Below are positions 9,691 to 18,266 of a stretch of 64,000 nt of DNA, one piece after another (positions within the stretch are counted from its first letter, which is position 1; every line of letters begins with the position of its first letter). The notes below the pieces were generated by a model. The model made no database searches, was not told where the DNA came from, and saw only the letters and a list, made by a program, of their open reading frames with translations. The DNA is from Stakelama pacifica (lineage in GTDB: Bacteria; Pseudomonadota; Alphaproteobacteria; Sphingomonadales; Sphingomonadaceae). Made by a program: the position numbers and the translations under genes. The stretch covers positions 124,001-188,000 of the forward strand of contig NZ_SNWD01000005.1 of the NCBI RefSeq assembly GCF_004361835.1, read 5' to 3'.

Positions 9691-11475
9691 ATGGCGCAGA
9701 CCGTCGGAGACTTTTTCTGGGACAGGCTGGGTCAATGGGGCGTCAAGCGCATCTTCGGCTATCCCGGCGACGGGATTAACGGCCTTCTCGGCGCACTCGA
9801 CCGGGCGGGCGACCGTTTCGAATTCGTCCAGACCCGGCATGAGGAAATGGCCGCGTTCATGGCGTCGGCCCATGCCAAATTCACCGGCGAGCTGGGCGTT
9901 TGCCTCGCCACATCGGGGCCGGGCGCTGCGCATCTGATCACCGGCCTGTACGACGCCCGGATGGACCATATGCCTGTCCTCGCAATCGTCGGGCAGCAGG
10001 CGAGAACCTCGATCGGCGCGCATTACCAGCAGGAGCTCGACCTCGGCGCGATGTTCAAGGATGTCGCGGGCGCATTCACCCAGACCGCGATGGTCCCGGC
10101 GCAGGTCCGCCACCTGATCGACCGCGCGGTGCGAATCGCGCTGGGGCAGCGCCGCGTGACCGCGCTGGTCCTGCCCAACGATCTTCAGGACCTGCCGATG
10201 GAGCAGCCGCCGCGCAGCCATGGCGCTGTCTTTTCCGGAGTCGGCTGGTCAGCGCCCAAAGTCGTTCCGGAAAATGCCGATCTTCGCCGCGCCGCCGATG
10301 CGCTGAACGCAGGTGAGAAGGTGGCAATGCTGGTCGGTGCGGGTGCCAAGGGCGCACGCGCGGAGGTGATCGCGGTTGCCGACCGGCTGGGCGCGGGCTG
10401 TGCCAAGGCGCTTTTGGGTAAGGAAGTGCTGTCGGACGAACTGCCTTGGGTGACGGGGTCGATCGGTCTGCTCGGCACCGAACCCACCGATAAGATGATC
10501 AGCGAATGCGACACGCTGCTGATGCTGGGATCGGGCTTTCCCTATTCGGAATTCCTGCCGAAAGAAGGCGCGGCGCGCGGCGTTCAGGTCGATATCGATC
10601 CGGGCATGCTCTCGATCCGCTATCCGATGGAAGTCAACCTTACCGGCGACGTCAAATCGACGCTGGAGGCGCTGCTCCCGATGCTCGATCAGAAGGGCGG
10701 CGAATGGCGCGCGAAAATCGCCGAGTGGAACAAGGAGTGGGAAAAGACGCTCGACAATCGCGCCATGGCGTCCGCCGACCCGGTTAACCCGCAGCGCGTG
10801 CTGCGCGAACTCAGCCCCCGGCTTCCCGACAATGCGATCATCACCAGCGATTCGGGCAGCGTCGCCAACTGGTATGCCCGCGACCTGAAAATCCGCGACG
10901 GAATGATGTGCTCGCTGTCGGGCGGGCTTGCCTCGATGGGGGCTGCCGTTCCCTACGCGATCGCGGCCAAATTCGCCTATCCTGATCGCCCGGTGATTGC
11001 CTGTGTCGGCGATGGCGCGATGCAGATGAACAATATGGCGGAGCTGATCACGGTGGCCAAATACTGGCACCAATGGTCGGACGGCCGCTTCATCGTGATG
11101 GTGCTCAACAATGAGGACCTCAATCAGGTTACCTGGGAACAGCGGGTGATGGAGGGCAATCCGCGGTTCGAGGCAACCCAGCAGATTCCGAACGTCGCGT
11201 ATCATAAATTTGCCGAGATGATCGGCTTGCGCGGCATCTATGTCGACGATCCCGATAAGGTCGGTGACGCATGGGACCGGGCGCTGGCATCCGACCGCCC
11301 CGTCGTGCTGGAAGCGAAGACCGATGGCGATGTGCCGCCGCTGCCCCCGCATATCACCTTCGATCAGGCGCGCGCCTTTGCCTCAATGCTGGTCAAGGGC
11401 GATCCGCAGGAGGGCAGCGTCATCCGCAACAGCATGAAGCAGATGTTCGCGAACGTGCTCGGGGAAAAAGACTGA
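9691..11475 (+). CDS. Thiamine-pyrophosphate-dependent enzyme (PoxB/acetolactate synthase-like)
   Basis: A 594-residue TPP enzyme. The N-terminal PYR domain has GYPGDGING and the catalytic glutamate in TRHEEMAAFMA (~residue 50). A central cofactor/FAD-like domain follows. The C-terminal PP domain carries the GDG-to-NN Mg/TPP motif (GDGAMQMNNM ... VMVLNNED). It resembles pyruvate:quinone oxidase and acetolactate-synthase-like proteins, and which reaction it performs cannot be decided from sequence. The ATG at 9691 follows a GTGGAGG site. It is the first gene behind the stress promoter; a PoxB-like role feeding quinone would suit the bo3 oxidase genes downstream. Confidence 0.85.
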   Translation: MAQTVGDFFWDRLGQWGVKRIFGYPGDGINGLLGALDRAGDRFEFVQTRHEEMAAFMASAHAKFTGELGVCLATSGPGAAHLITGLYDARMDHMPVLAIVGQQARTSIGAHYQQELDLGAMFKDVAGAFTQTAMVPAQVRHLIDRAVRIALGQRRVTALVLPNDLQDLPMEQPPRSHGAVFSGVGWSAPKVVPENADLRRAADALNAGEKVAMLVGAGAKGARAEVIAVADRLGAGCAKALLGKEVLSDELPWVTGSIGLLGTEPTDKMISECDTLLMLGSGFPYSEFLPKEGAARGVQVDIDPGMLSIRYPMEVNLTGDVKSTLEALLPMLDQKGGEWRAKIAEWNKEWEKTLDNRAMASADPVNPQRVLRELSPRLPDNAIITSDSGSVANWYARDLKIRDGMMCSLSGGLASMGAAVPYAIAAKFAYPDRPVIACVGDGAMQMNNMAELITVAKYWHQWSDGRFIVMVLNNEDLNQVTWEQRVMEGNPRFEATQQIPNVAYHKFAEMIGLRGIYVDDPDKVGDAWDRALASDRPVVLEAKTDGDVPPLPPHITFDQARAFASMLVKGDPQEGSVIRNSMKQMFANVLGEKD

Positions 11476-11478
11476 TCC

Positions 11479-12303
11479 ATGGCTGCCTCCCACGCGGATA
11501 TCGTCGCCACCCGGCTGATCGCCGGGGGCGCGGCAGCCCTTGCCTTTTCGGTCTTCGCCGATAGCGGGCTGGAACATTATCGCGGATCGTTCGCCAATCC
11601 CACCATGGTGCTGCCGATCGGATCGGCGGTGCTGGGGCTGACGATGAACGGCAGGCGGTCGGCAAAGCCGGAAAGCAGCGGATCGGAAGTGCCGACGATC
11701 AGCCATGTCGGATCGGCTGCGATCGGCGTGATCGGGCTGGGCTTTCACGCGTATAATATTCTGAAACGACCCGGCGGAGCGAGCTTTAACAATCTGTTCT
11801 ATGGCGCTCCTGCAGGAGCGCCCGCGACACTGATCCTCTCCGGGATGCTCGGCGGCATCGCTGACCGGATGGCCAAGGGCGAGGAGACGATCGCGACGCT
11901 GGGCCTGCGCTCGGGCCGAATGGTGGCAGGCGTAGTAAGCATCGGCATATTGGGCAGCGTTGCAGAGGCCGGGCTGCTCCATTTTCGCGGCGCCTATCAC
12001 GACCCGTTCATGTGGCTGCCGGTGACGTTGCCGCCCGTCGCTGCGCTCTCGCTCGCCCGCGACGTGGTAAGCGATGAAGCCCATTCGATCACCACCGGCC
12101 TGCTCGCCGCGACCGCTGCGCTCGGCCTGATCGGCGTCGGTTTTCATGCGTATGGCGTGGCCCGCAATATGGGCGGATTCCGCAACTGGCGGCAGAATAT
12201 CCTCGCTGGCCCGCCGCTTCCGGCACCGCCGGCCTTTACCGGCCTCGCGATTGCGGGGCTGGGCGCATTGTTGCTGATGAAGAAAGGGTCGCGCCGTGGC
12301 TGA
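11479..12303 (+). CDS. Internally duplicated membrane protein, function unknown
   Basis: A 274-residue hydrophobic protein made of two related halves. Matching pairs are HYRG (33-36) with HFRG (168-171), FHAY (89-92) with FHAY (222-225), and the stretches NNLFYGAPAGAP and QNILAGPPLPAP. Each half has about three to four membrane helices and a His-containing turn. No known family is recognised. It starts 3 bases after the TPP enzyme and overlaps the next gene by 8 bases, so it belongs to the same operon and could be a membrane anchor or quinone-facing partner. That role is inference. Confidence 0.75.
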   Translation: MAASHADIVATRLIAGGAAALAFSVFADSGLEHYRGSFANPTMVLPIGSAVLGLTMNGRRSAKPESSGSEVPTISHVGSAAIGVIGLGFHAYNILKRPGGASFNNLFYGAPAGAPATLILSGMLGGIADRMAKGEETIATLGLRSGRMVAGVVSIGILGSVAEAGLLHFRGAYHDPFMWLPVTLPPVAALSLARDVVSDEAHSITTGLLAATAALGLIGVGFHAYGVARNMGGFRNWRQNILAGPPLPAPPAFTGLAIAGLGALLLMKKGSRRG

Positions 12304-12934
12304 TCGCTTTCCCGATTATGACGTGCTGGCGAAGCGCGATAGCCTTAGCTGGAACGACAAAACGCGCGCAGTGGTCGATGCGCGCATCGCGACGAGCGAA
12401 CCCGATGTGCTGAGCGAACCGGAACGTGCGGTGCTGCGCAGGCTGGTCGATCGCATCGTGCCGCAGCCCGAGGGGCGGGCACCGGTCAACGCCGCCGCAC
12501 TATTGCTGGAAAAGATCGCGGCGGATCGCGGCGACGGCTATCGCCATGCCCGGCTGCCCAAGGTGCGCGAGGCATGGGAGCGCGGGCTGGCCGCGATCGA
12601 TACCGAAGCGCGGGAACGGCACGGTACAGGTTTTGCTGCGCTCGATAACCGGCAGGCTGACTCAGTCATTCAGGCCATCCAGCAGGGCGATGTGTGTGCA
12701 GCGCAATGGGAGGCGATTCCCGCCGACCTGTTCTGGAGCTATCGCATCCTTCCCGACATCGTATCGGCCTATTACGCCCATCCCAGCGCATGGAGCGCGA
12801 TGGGATTTGGCGGTCCCGCTTCGCCGCGAGGCTATGTCCGGCTTGAGACGAACCGGCGCGATTCCTGGGAAGCGGCTGAGCGCGCACCCGATGCGGTGGT
12901 CCCGGCAAGCGAGCGCAACCGTCATGTCCGATAA
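12296..12934 (+). CDS. Gluconate 2-dehydrogenase subunit 3-like protein
   Basis: A 212-residue protein ending in the family hallmark YYAHPSAWSAMGFGGPASPRG, which is typical of the small subunit accompanying GMC-type membrane dehydrogenases. It uses a GTG start overlapping the previous gene. Unlike the classic periplasmic subunit it has no Tat signal at its N-terminus, so it probably stays in the cytoplasm. It overlaps the GMC oxidoreductase gene, its expected catalytic partner, by 11 bases. Confidence 0.85.
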   Translation: MADRFPDYDVLAKRDSLSWNDKTRAVVDARIATSEPDVLSEPERAVLRRLVDRIVPQPEGRAPVNAAALLLEKIAADRGDGYRHARLPKVREAWERGLAAIDTEARERHGTGFAALDNRQADSVIQAIQQGDVCAAQWEAIPADLFWSYRILPDIVSAYYAHPSAWSAMGFGGPASPRGYVRLETNRRDSWEAAERAPDAVVPASERNRHVR

Positions 12935-14567
12935 GCAAAGCGATGGCCCGCGCGCGACCGGTGGACGGGCCCCCGATGTCTTCACGCCCGGCGGCTGGGT
13001 GCCGATGCGCAGCCATGAGGACAGTGAGGAGGTCGATTTCGTCATCGTCGGCACAGGTGCGGGCGGCGGAACGCTTGCCTGCAAACTCGCCGAATCGGGC
13101 TTTTCGGTCGTCGCGATGGACGCCGGACCCTATTGGCGTCCGCTGGAGGATTTCGCTTCGGACGAAACCGAGCAGCAGAAACTCTACTGGACCGATGAGC
13201 GGATCGTCGACGGCGAAAATCCGATCGCGATGGGATCGAACAATTCGGGCAAGTCGGTCGGCGGATCGACCGTACATTTCGCGATGGTGTCGCTGCGCAT
13301 GCGGCCCGAGCATTTCGCGACCCGCTCGAAGCTCGGCTACGGCGTCGACTGGCCGATCGGCTGGGAAGAGATGTGGCGCTATTATGCCGAGGTCGAACAG
13401 GCACTGAAGATCGCCGGACCGGTGCGCTATCCCTGGGGGCCGAAACGCGGTCGCTATCCGATGCGCGCGCATCCGATGAATGCCGCGGCAAATTATCTCG
13501 CGCGCGGGGCCGAAGCGCTTGGCGTCGACTGGACCCAGACGCCGGTCGCGACGCTCTCCGCGCCGCATGGAAAGGCACATCCGTGCGTCTATCGCGGCTT
13601 TTGCGCCATCGGCTGTTCGACCAATGCAAAGCAATCGGTGCTGGTTTCCTGGCTCCCTCGCGCGCTGAAGGCGGGCGCGGAGATCCGTGACCTTGCCATG
13701 GTCGGACGGATTGAAACGGTGAATGGGCGCTGCACCGGCGTTCATTATCATCGCGAGGGCGAATGGCATTTTCAGCGCGCGCGAAACGTCGTCGTCGCGG
13801 GCTATGCGATCGAAACCCCGCGCCTGCTGCTCAATTCGGCCAATGCCGAATTTCCCGACGGGCTGGCCAACAGCTCCGGGCTGGTCGGCAGGAATTTAAT
13901 GGTCCAGCTCAATCAGGCGGCATGGGGCCATGTCGAGGATGACGTACGTTCCTATAAGGGGCCGCCCAGCCTCGCCGTGTGCGAGCACTGGAATTATGAG
14001 GATCGCGGCAAGGACTATGCAGGCGGCTGGTCCTATATGAGTCAGGGGCCGCTTCCGATCAGCTGGGCGAAGACGCTGGCCGGGGGCCGCGGCCTGTGGG
14101 GGCAGGCGCTGATCGACGAAATGGCGCGCAACAATCACACGGTGGGTTTGAAAATGGTCGGCGAAGTGCTGCCCGATGCGCGCAACCGGGTGACATTGAC
14201 CGACGAGACCGATCAATATGGCCTGCGCATACCGCGCATCACCTTTGCCTATAGCGATAATGACCGGGCGATGATGGCGCATGCGACTGACTTCATGGAT
14301 CGCAGTCTGGAAGCGACAGGAGCGACTGACCGCTGGAAGGAGATGGGCGATACCGCGCATCTGAACGGCACTGCGCGCATGGGCCATGACCGGCGGACGA
14401 GTGTCGTCGATGCCGATTGTCGCAGCTGGGACATCCCCAATTTGTGGGTGTGCGACGGTTCGGTCTTCCCCACCGTGGGCGGGGTAAACCCCTCACTCAC
14501 CATACAGGCGATCGCATGCCGCACGGCGGATCGGATCAGGACGATGGCGGCGCAGGGCGAATTATGA
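12924..14567 (+). CDS. GMC family FAD-dependent oxidoreductase
   Basis: A 547-residue GMC dehydrogenase that oxidises an alcohol or sugar at FAD. The N-terminal FAD motif VIVGTGAGGGTLACKLAESG lies around residue 35. Near the C-terminus, HLNGTARMGHD and VFPTVGGVNPSLTIQA carry the conserved His/Asn region. A Cys-rich segment PCVYRGFCAIGCSTNAKQ sits in the middle, as in gluconate/sorbitol dehydrogenase-like members. No signal peptide or haem-binding subunit accompanies it. With the upstream subunit-3-like protein it probably forms a two-part dehydrogenase; the substrate is unknown. Confidence 0.87.
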   Translation: MSDKQSDGPRATGGRAPDVFTPGGWVPMRSHEDSEEVDFVIVGTGAGGGTLACKLAESGFSVVAMDAGPYWRPLEDFASDETEQQKLYWTDERIVDGENPIAMGSNNSGKSVGGSTVHFAMVSLRMRPEHFATRSKLGYGVDWPIGWEEMWRYYAEVEQALKIAGPVRYPWGPKRGRYPMRAHPMNAAANYLARGAEALGVDWTQTPVATLSAPHGKAHPCVYRGFCAIGCSTNAKQSVLVSWLPRALKAGAEIRDLAMVGRIETVNGRCTGVHYHREGEWHFQRARNVVVAGYAIETPRLLLNSANAEFPDGLANSSGLVGRNLMVQLNQAAWGHVEDDVRSYKGPPSLAVCEHWNYEDRGKDYAGGWSYMSQGPLPISWAKTLAGGRGLWGQALIDEMARNNHTVGLKMVGEVLPDARNRVTLTDETDQYGLRIPRITFAYSDNDRAMMAHATDFMDRSLEATGATDRWKEMGDTAHLNGTARMGHDRRTSVVDADCRSWDIPNLWVCDGSVFPTVGGVNPSLTIQAIACRTADRIRTMAAQGEL

Positions 14568-14578
14568 GGAGCAGGAAA

Positions 14579-15586
14579 ATGGCAACGCTTAGAAATACTC
14601 CTGTGGTCGTTGTGACCGGTGCTTCTGCCGGTGTCGGGCGCGCGGTGGTGCGGCGGTTCGCAAAGGACGGCGTCAAGATCGGCCTGATCGCGCGCGGCAT
14701 GGACGGGTTGCGCGCGGCGGCGCGTGAGGTTGAGGAGATGGGCAGCGAAGCGCTGATCCTGCCCTGCGATGTCGCCGATAACGACGCGGTCGAGGCAGCG
14801 GCGCAGCAGGTCGAGGAGAAATTCGGCCCGATCGATATCTGGGTCAATGTCGCCTTTGCCGGTGTGCTCTCGCGCTTCGTCGATATGGAGCCCGAAGACT
14901 ATAAGCGCGTCACCGAGGTGACCTATCTGGGTCAGGTCAACGGCGCGCGCGCCGCGCTTCGCCGGATGATGGCGCGGAACAAGGGCTCGCTGGTGCTCAC
15001 CGGATCGGCGCTTGCCTATCGCGGGGTGCCGCTGCAATCGGCCTATTGCGGGGCGAAGCACGCCATTCAGGGCTTTCAGGATTCGGTCCGTTCCGAACTG
15101 ATCGCCGCGAACAGCAAGGTGCATGTGTCGATGGTCCAGCTGCCCGGCGTCAACACGCCGCAATTCGACTGGATCAAGACGAACATGCCCAAACAGCCGC
15201 GCCCGGCCAGTCCGCCTTATCAGCCCGAAATCGCCGCCGAGGCGATCCATTTCGCTGCGCACCACCGGCGCAAGGAGGTGCAGGTCGGCGTATCGAGCTG
15301 GCAGGCGATCTGGGCCGACAAATTCTTCTCGCCGATCCTCGACTGGTATCTCGGCCGCACTGCCGTTTCGGGGCAGCAGGGCAAGCATGAGGTCAGCGAA
15401 GGGCGCGAGAATAATCTCTATTCGCCGGTTGCCGGCGATCATGGCGCGCATGGCCGGTTCGATGCTACGGCGCGGCGGCATAGCCCGCAATTGTTTGCCA
15501 CCAAACATCGGGTGAGCCTTGCCGCCGGTCTGATCGCGGCAGCGGGCGCAGGGCTGGTCGCACTGACGCGGAAGCAGAACGCATGA
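14579..15586 (+). CDS. SDR family oxidoreductase with C-terminal membrane helix
   Basis: A classical short-chain dehydrogenase. The cofactor motif VTGASAGVGRA is near residue 14, the Asn of NVAFAG follows, then the catalytic Ser in LTGSALAY and YCGAK as the YxxxK pair. At 335 residues it is about 85 longer than a minimal SDR. The extra C-terminal part is loop-rich and ends in a membrane helix (SLAAGLIAAAGAGLVAL) with a basic tail, suggesting tail-anchoring at the inner membrane. The ATG follows GAGGAGCAGG. It lies between the GMC dehydrogenase and the GH15 gene, and its substrate is unknown. Confidence 0.87.
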   Translation: MATLRNTPVVVVTGASAGVGRAVVRRFAKDGVKIGLIARGMDGLRAAAREVEEMGSEALILPCDVADNDAVEAAAQQVEEKFGPIDIWVNVAFAGVLSRFVDMEPEDYKRVTEVTYLGQVNGARAALRRMMARNKGSLVLTGSALAYRGVPLQSAYCGAKHAIQGFQDSVRSELIAANSKVHVSMVQLPGVNTPQFDWIKTNMPKQPRPASPPYQPEIAAEAIHFAAHHRRKEVQVGVSSWQAIWADKFFSPILDWYLGRTAVSGQQGKHEVSEGRENNLYSPVAGDHGAHGRFDATARRHSPQLFATKHRVSLAAGLIAAAGAGLVALTRKQNA

Positions 15587-17376
15587 CGCCCGACTGGCGG
15601 CCGCACGATATTGGCGGCCATGCGATGATCTCCGACGGGCAGACGGCGGCGCTGATCTATGAAGATGCGACGATCGATTGGCTGTGCATGCCGCGATTCG
15701 ACAGTCAGGCATGTCTCGCCTCGCTGCTCGGCACTGCGGAAAATGGCGGCTGGTGGATTGGCGCCACCGATGCGCCGCTGCGCACCAGCCGGTCCTATCG
15801 CGACGATACGATGATCCTGGAAACGGTGATCGAGACTGAGGGCGGCGAAGTAGCGATCATCGACTTCATGCCGGTGCAGCGCGGCGAAGCGCCCGATATC
15901 GTTCGGATCATCGAAGGGCGGCGTGGCGCGGTGGAGCTGGAGACGCGGCTCGCGCTTCGCTTCGACCATGGCCGGACGCATCCCATGGTTCGGCAGCATG
16001 ACGATGGCGAGATGCTTGCCATTGCCGGACCGAACGCAGTCATCCTTCGCTTTTGCTGCTGTATCGGGCATCAGGACCGCGCCTTCACCGGAAAATTCAC
16101 CGTGCGCGAGGGCGAGCGAAAGGCGCTGTGCCTCACCTGGTTCGAAAGCGAAAGCGAGGTGCCGCGCGCTATCGATCCCGAAAAGGCGCTGGAAGAGGCC
16201 GAACGCTTCTGGCGCGACTGGGCGGACAAGACCGAATATGAGGGGATTGCGGACAAAGCGGTCCGGCGATCGCTGCTGACGCTGAAGGCGCTGGTCCATG
16301 AACATACCGGCGGGATGGTCGCGGCGGCGACCGCTTCGCTTCCCGAACGGCCGGGCGGTCAGCGCAACTGGGATTATCGATTCTGCTGGCTGCGCGATGC
16401 GACCTTTACCCTGCTCGGCTTTCTGCACACCGGGCATAAGGATGAGGCGCGCGAATGGATCGAATGGCTGCGCCGCGCGGTGGCGGGCGAACCGATCGAT
16501 GTGCAGCCCTTTTACGCGATCGACGGCAATCGCCATTCACTTGAATGGGAAGCGGACTGGTTGCAGGGCTTCGGCGATTCGCGGCCGGTGCGCTTCGGGA
16601 ACGGCGCGGTCGGGCAGGTGCAGCTCGACATTTACGGCGAGGTGATCGACGCGATCTGCGTCGCGCGCTGCCATGGTCTGGCAGAGGATAGCGACGATCT
16701 GATCGCCGCGCTGGCCGAAAAGCTGGAAACGCTGTGGCGCGAGCCCGATGCGGGGATCTGGGAAAGCCGGGGCGATCCGAAACATCACGTCTATTCCAAG
16801 GTGATGTGCTGGGTCGCGTTCGATCGCGCGGCAAAAATGCTGGGCGACGCCATGCCCGAACGCGCACGGCGCTGGCGCGATCTGGCCGAAGAGGTCCGCG
16901 AACAGGTGCTCACCCATGGCTTCAACGAAAATCGCGGGGCCTTTACCCGCGCGTTCGATGACGATGCGCTGGACGGGGCGGTGCTGCGCCTGCCGATCGT
17001 CGGCTTTATCGATGCGACGGACGAACGGATGCGTAAAACGGTCGATGCGATCGAGCGCGAGCTGATGAGCGGCGATATGGTCTATCGCTATTCGAACGAC
17101 ACCACCGATGACGGCGTCGGCGGAGCCGAAGGCGCGTTCGTCGCGGTGGGGCTGTGGCTCGCCGATGTCTATGCGCAGCAGGGGCGGAGCGAGGATGCCC
17201 GGCGGCTGTTCGACGCGGCGCTCAACAGCGCGAACGATCTCGGCCTGCTCAGCGAGGAATGCTGGATGGAGGATGGTCGCCAGATCGGCAATATCCCGCA
17301 GGCATTGAGCCATGTCGCGCTGGTCAATACCGCGCTCAGCATTTCGGCGGACGGTCGGCCGCCGCGTCTGGCATGA
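15583..17376 (+). CDS. Glycoside hydrolase family 15 protein (glucoamylase/trehalase-like)
   Basis: A 597-residue GH15 enzyme. The N-terminal beta domain opens with IGGHAMISDGQTAALI. The (alpha/alpha)6 barrel contains the diagnostic RNWDYRFCWLRDATFTL, GNGAVGQVQLDIYGEV and a C-terminal GLLSEE segment supplying acid/base glutamates. No signal peptide is present, so it acts on intracellular alpha-glucans or trehalose; the two cannot be separated from sequence. It overlaps its neighbours by four bases on both sides, so it is an internal gene of the stress operon. It may release glucose from reserves to feed the dehydrogenases. Confidence 0.9.
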   Translation: MTPDWRPHDIGGHAMISDGQTAALIYEDATIDWLCMPRFDSQACLASLLGTAENGGWWIGATDAPLRTSRSYRDDTMILETVIETEGGEVAIIDFMPVQRGEAPDIVRIIEGRRGAVELETRLALRFDHGRTHPMVRQHDDGEMLAIAGPNAVILRFCCCIGHQDRAFTGKFTVREGERKALCLTWFESESEVPRAIDPEKALEEAERFWRDWADKTEYEGIADKAVRRSLLTLKALVHEHTGGMVAAATASLPERPGGQRNWDYRFCWLRDATFTLLGFLHTGHKDEAREWIEWLRRAVAGEPIDVQPFYAIDGNRHSLEWEADWLQGFGDSRPVRFGNGAVGQVQLDIYGEVIDAICVARCHGLAEDSDDLIAALAEKLETLWREPDAGIWESRGDPKHHVYSKVMCWVAFDRAAKMLGDAMPERARRWRDLAEEVREQVLTHGFNENRGAFTRAFDDDALDGAVLRLPIVGFIDATDERMRKTVDAIERELMSGDMVYRYSNDTTDDGVGGAEGAFVAVGLWLADVYAQQGRSEDARRLFDAALNSANDLGLLSEECWMEDGRQIGNIPQALSHVALVNTALSISADGRPPRLA

Positions 17377-18266
17377 GGGCCGGGCTGCCGGCAGGGTGCC
17401 GGTCGCTTCTCCTTCTGCTCCTCGCCGCGCCGCTATCGGCCTGTGCGCACAGCCCCAGCTTCTTTCAGGCGGCGGGGCCGGTTGCCGCCGAGCAGCGGGA
17501 CCTGTTCTGGATCGTCACCGCGCTGCTGATGCTGGTGGTGCTGCCGGTGTTTATCGGCCTTCCCTATGTGCTGTGGCGCTTTCGGCAGGGAAACCGGCAA
17601 TCCGACTATCGCCCGACCTGGGATTTCAGCTGGAAGCTGGAATGGCTGGTCTGGGGCGTGCCGGTAGTCGTCGTCGCGATTCTGGGCGTGGTGTTGTGGA
17701 CCACCACCCACCGGCTCGATCCCTATAAGCGCCTGCCCGGCAAAAGCGAGGTTCGGGTGCAGGCAGTCGCACTGGACTGGAAATGGCTGTTCATCTATCC
17801 CGATCAGCATATTGCGACGGTCAACCGGCTGGTGATCCCGGTCGGGCGTCCGGTCCATATCGACCTTACCAGCGACACGGTAATGCAGTCGCTGATGATC
17901 CCGCAGCTTGGCGGGCAGATTTATGCGATGGCCGGAATGCGGACCCAGCTGAACCTGAAAGCCGATCGGCCCGGAAGCTATTTCGGGGAGAATACGCAGT
18001 ATAACGGCAAAGGCTTTCACAAGCAGAATTTCGAGACGCTCGCGGTGCCCTCCGCTGCGTTCGATGCATGGGCGGCGCAGACCGCGCAGGGCGACCGCCC
18101 GCTCGACCGCGCGACCTATGCGCGGTTGTCGCAAGAGTCGGTGATAGCCCGCCCGATCAGCTTTTCCGCAGTGCCCGCTGGCATGTTCGACAGAATCATG
18201 AGGAAATATATGTACCCGGAGCATAAGCCGGTATCCGGCCCCGCCGGTGATGAGGCGATGCAGTGA
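17373..18266 (+). CDS. cyoA: Cytochrome bo3 quinol oxidase subunit II
   Basis: A 297-residue lipoprotein subunit. The signal ends in lipobox LSAC with Cys24, followed by two membrane helices (residues ~45-70 and ~90-115) and a periplasmic cupredoxin domain. The CuA Cys/His ligands of cytochrome c oxidases are absent, and the sequence follows CyoA (ALDWKWLFIYPDQHIATVN, IPQLGGQIYAMAGMRTQL). This points to ubiquinol, not cytochrome c, as electron donor. It is coupled by overlap to GH15 upstream and cyoB downstream. Confidence 0.93.
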   Translation: MRAGLPAGCRSLLLLLLAAPLSACAHSPSFFQAAGPVAAEQRDLFWIVTALLMLVVLPVFIGLPYVLWRFRQGNRQSDYRPTWDFSWKLEWLVWGVPVVVVAILGVVLWTTTHRLDPYKRLPGKSEVRVQAVALDWKWLFIYPDQHIATVNRLVIPVGRPVHIDLTSDTVMQSLMIPQLGGQIYAMAGMRTQLNLKADRPGSYFGENTQYNGKGFHKQNFETLAVPSAAFDAWAAQTAQGDRPLDRATYARLSQESVIARPISFSAVPAGMFDRIMRKYMYPEHKPVSGPAGDEAMQ

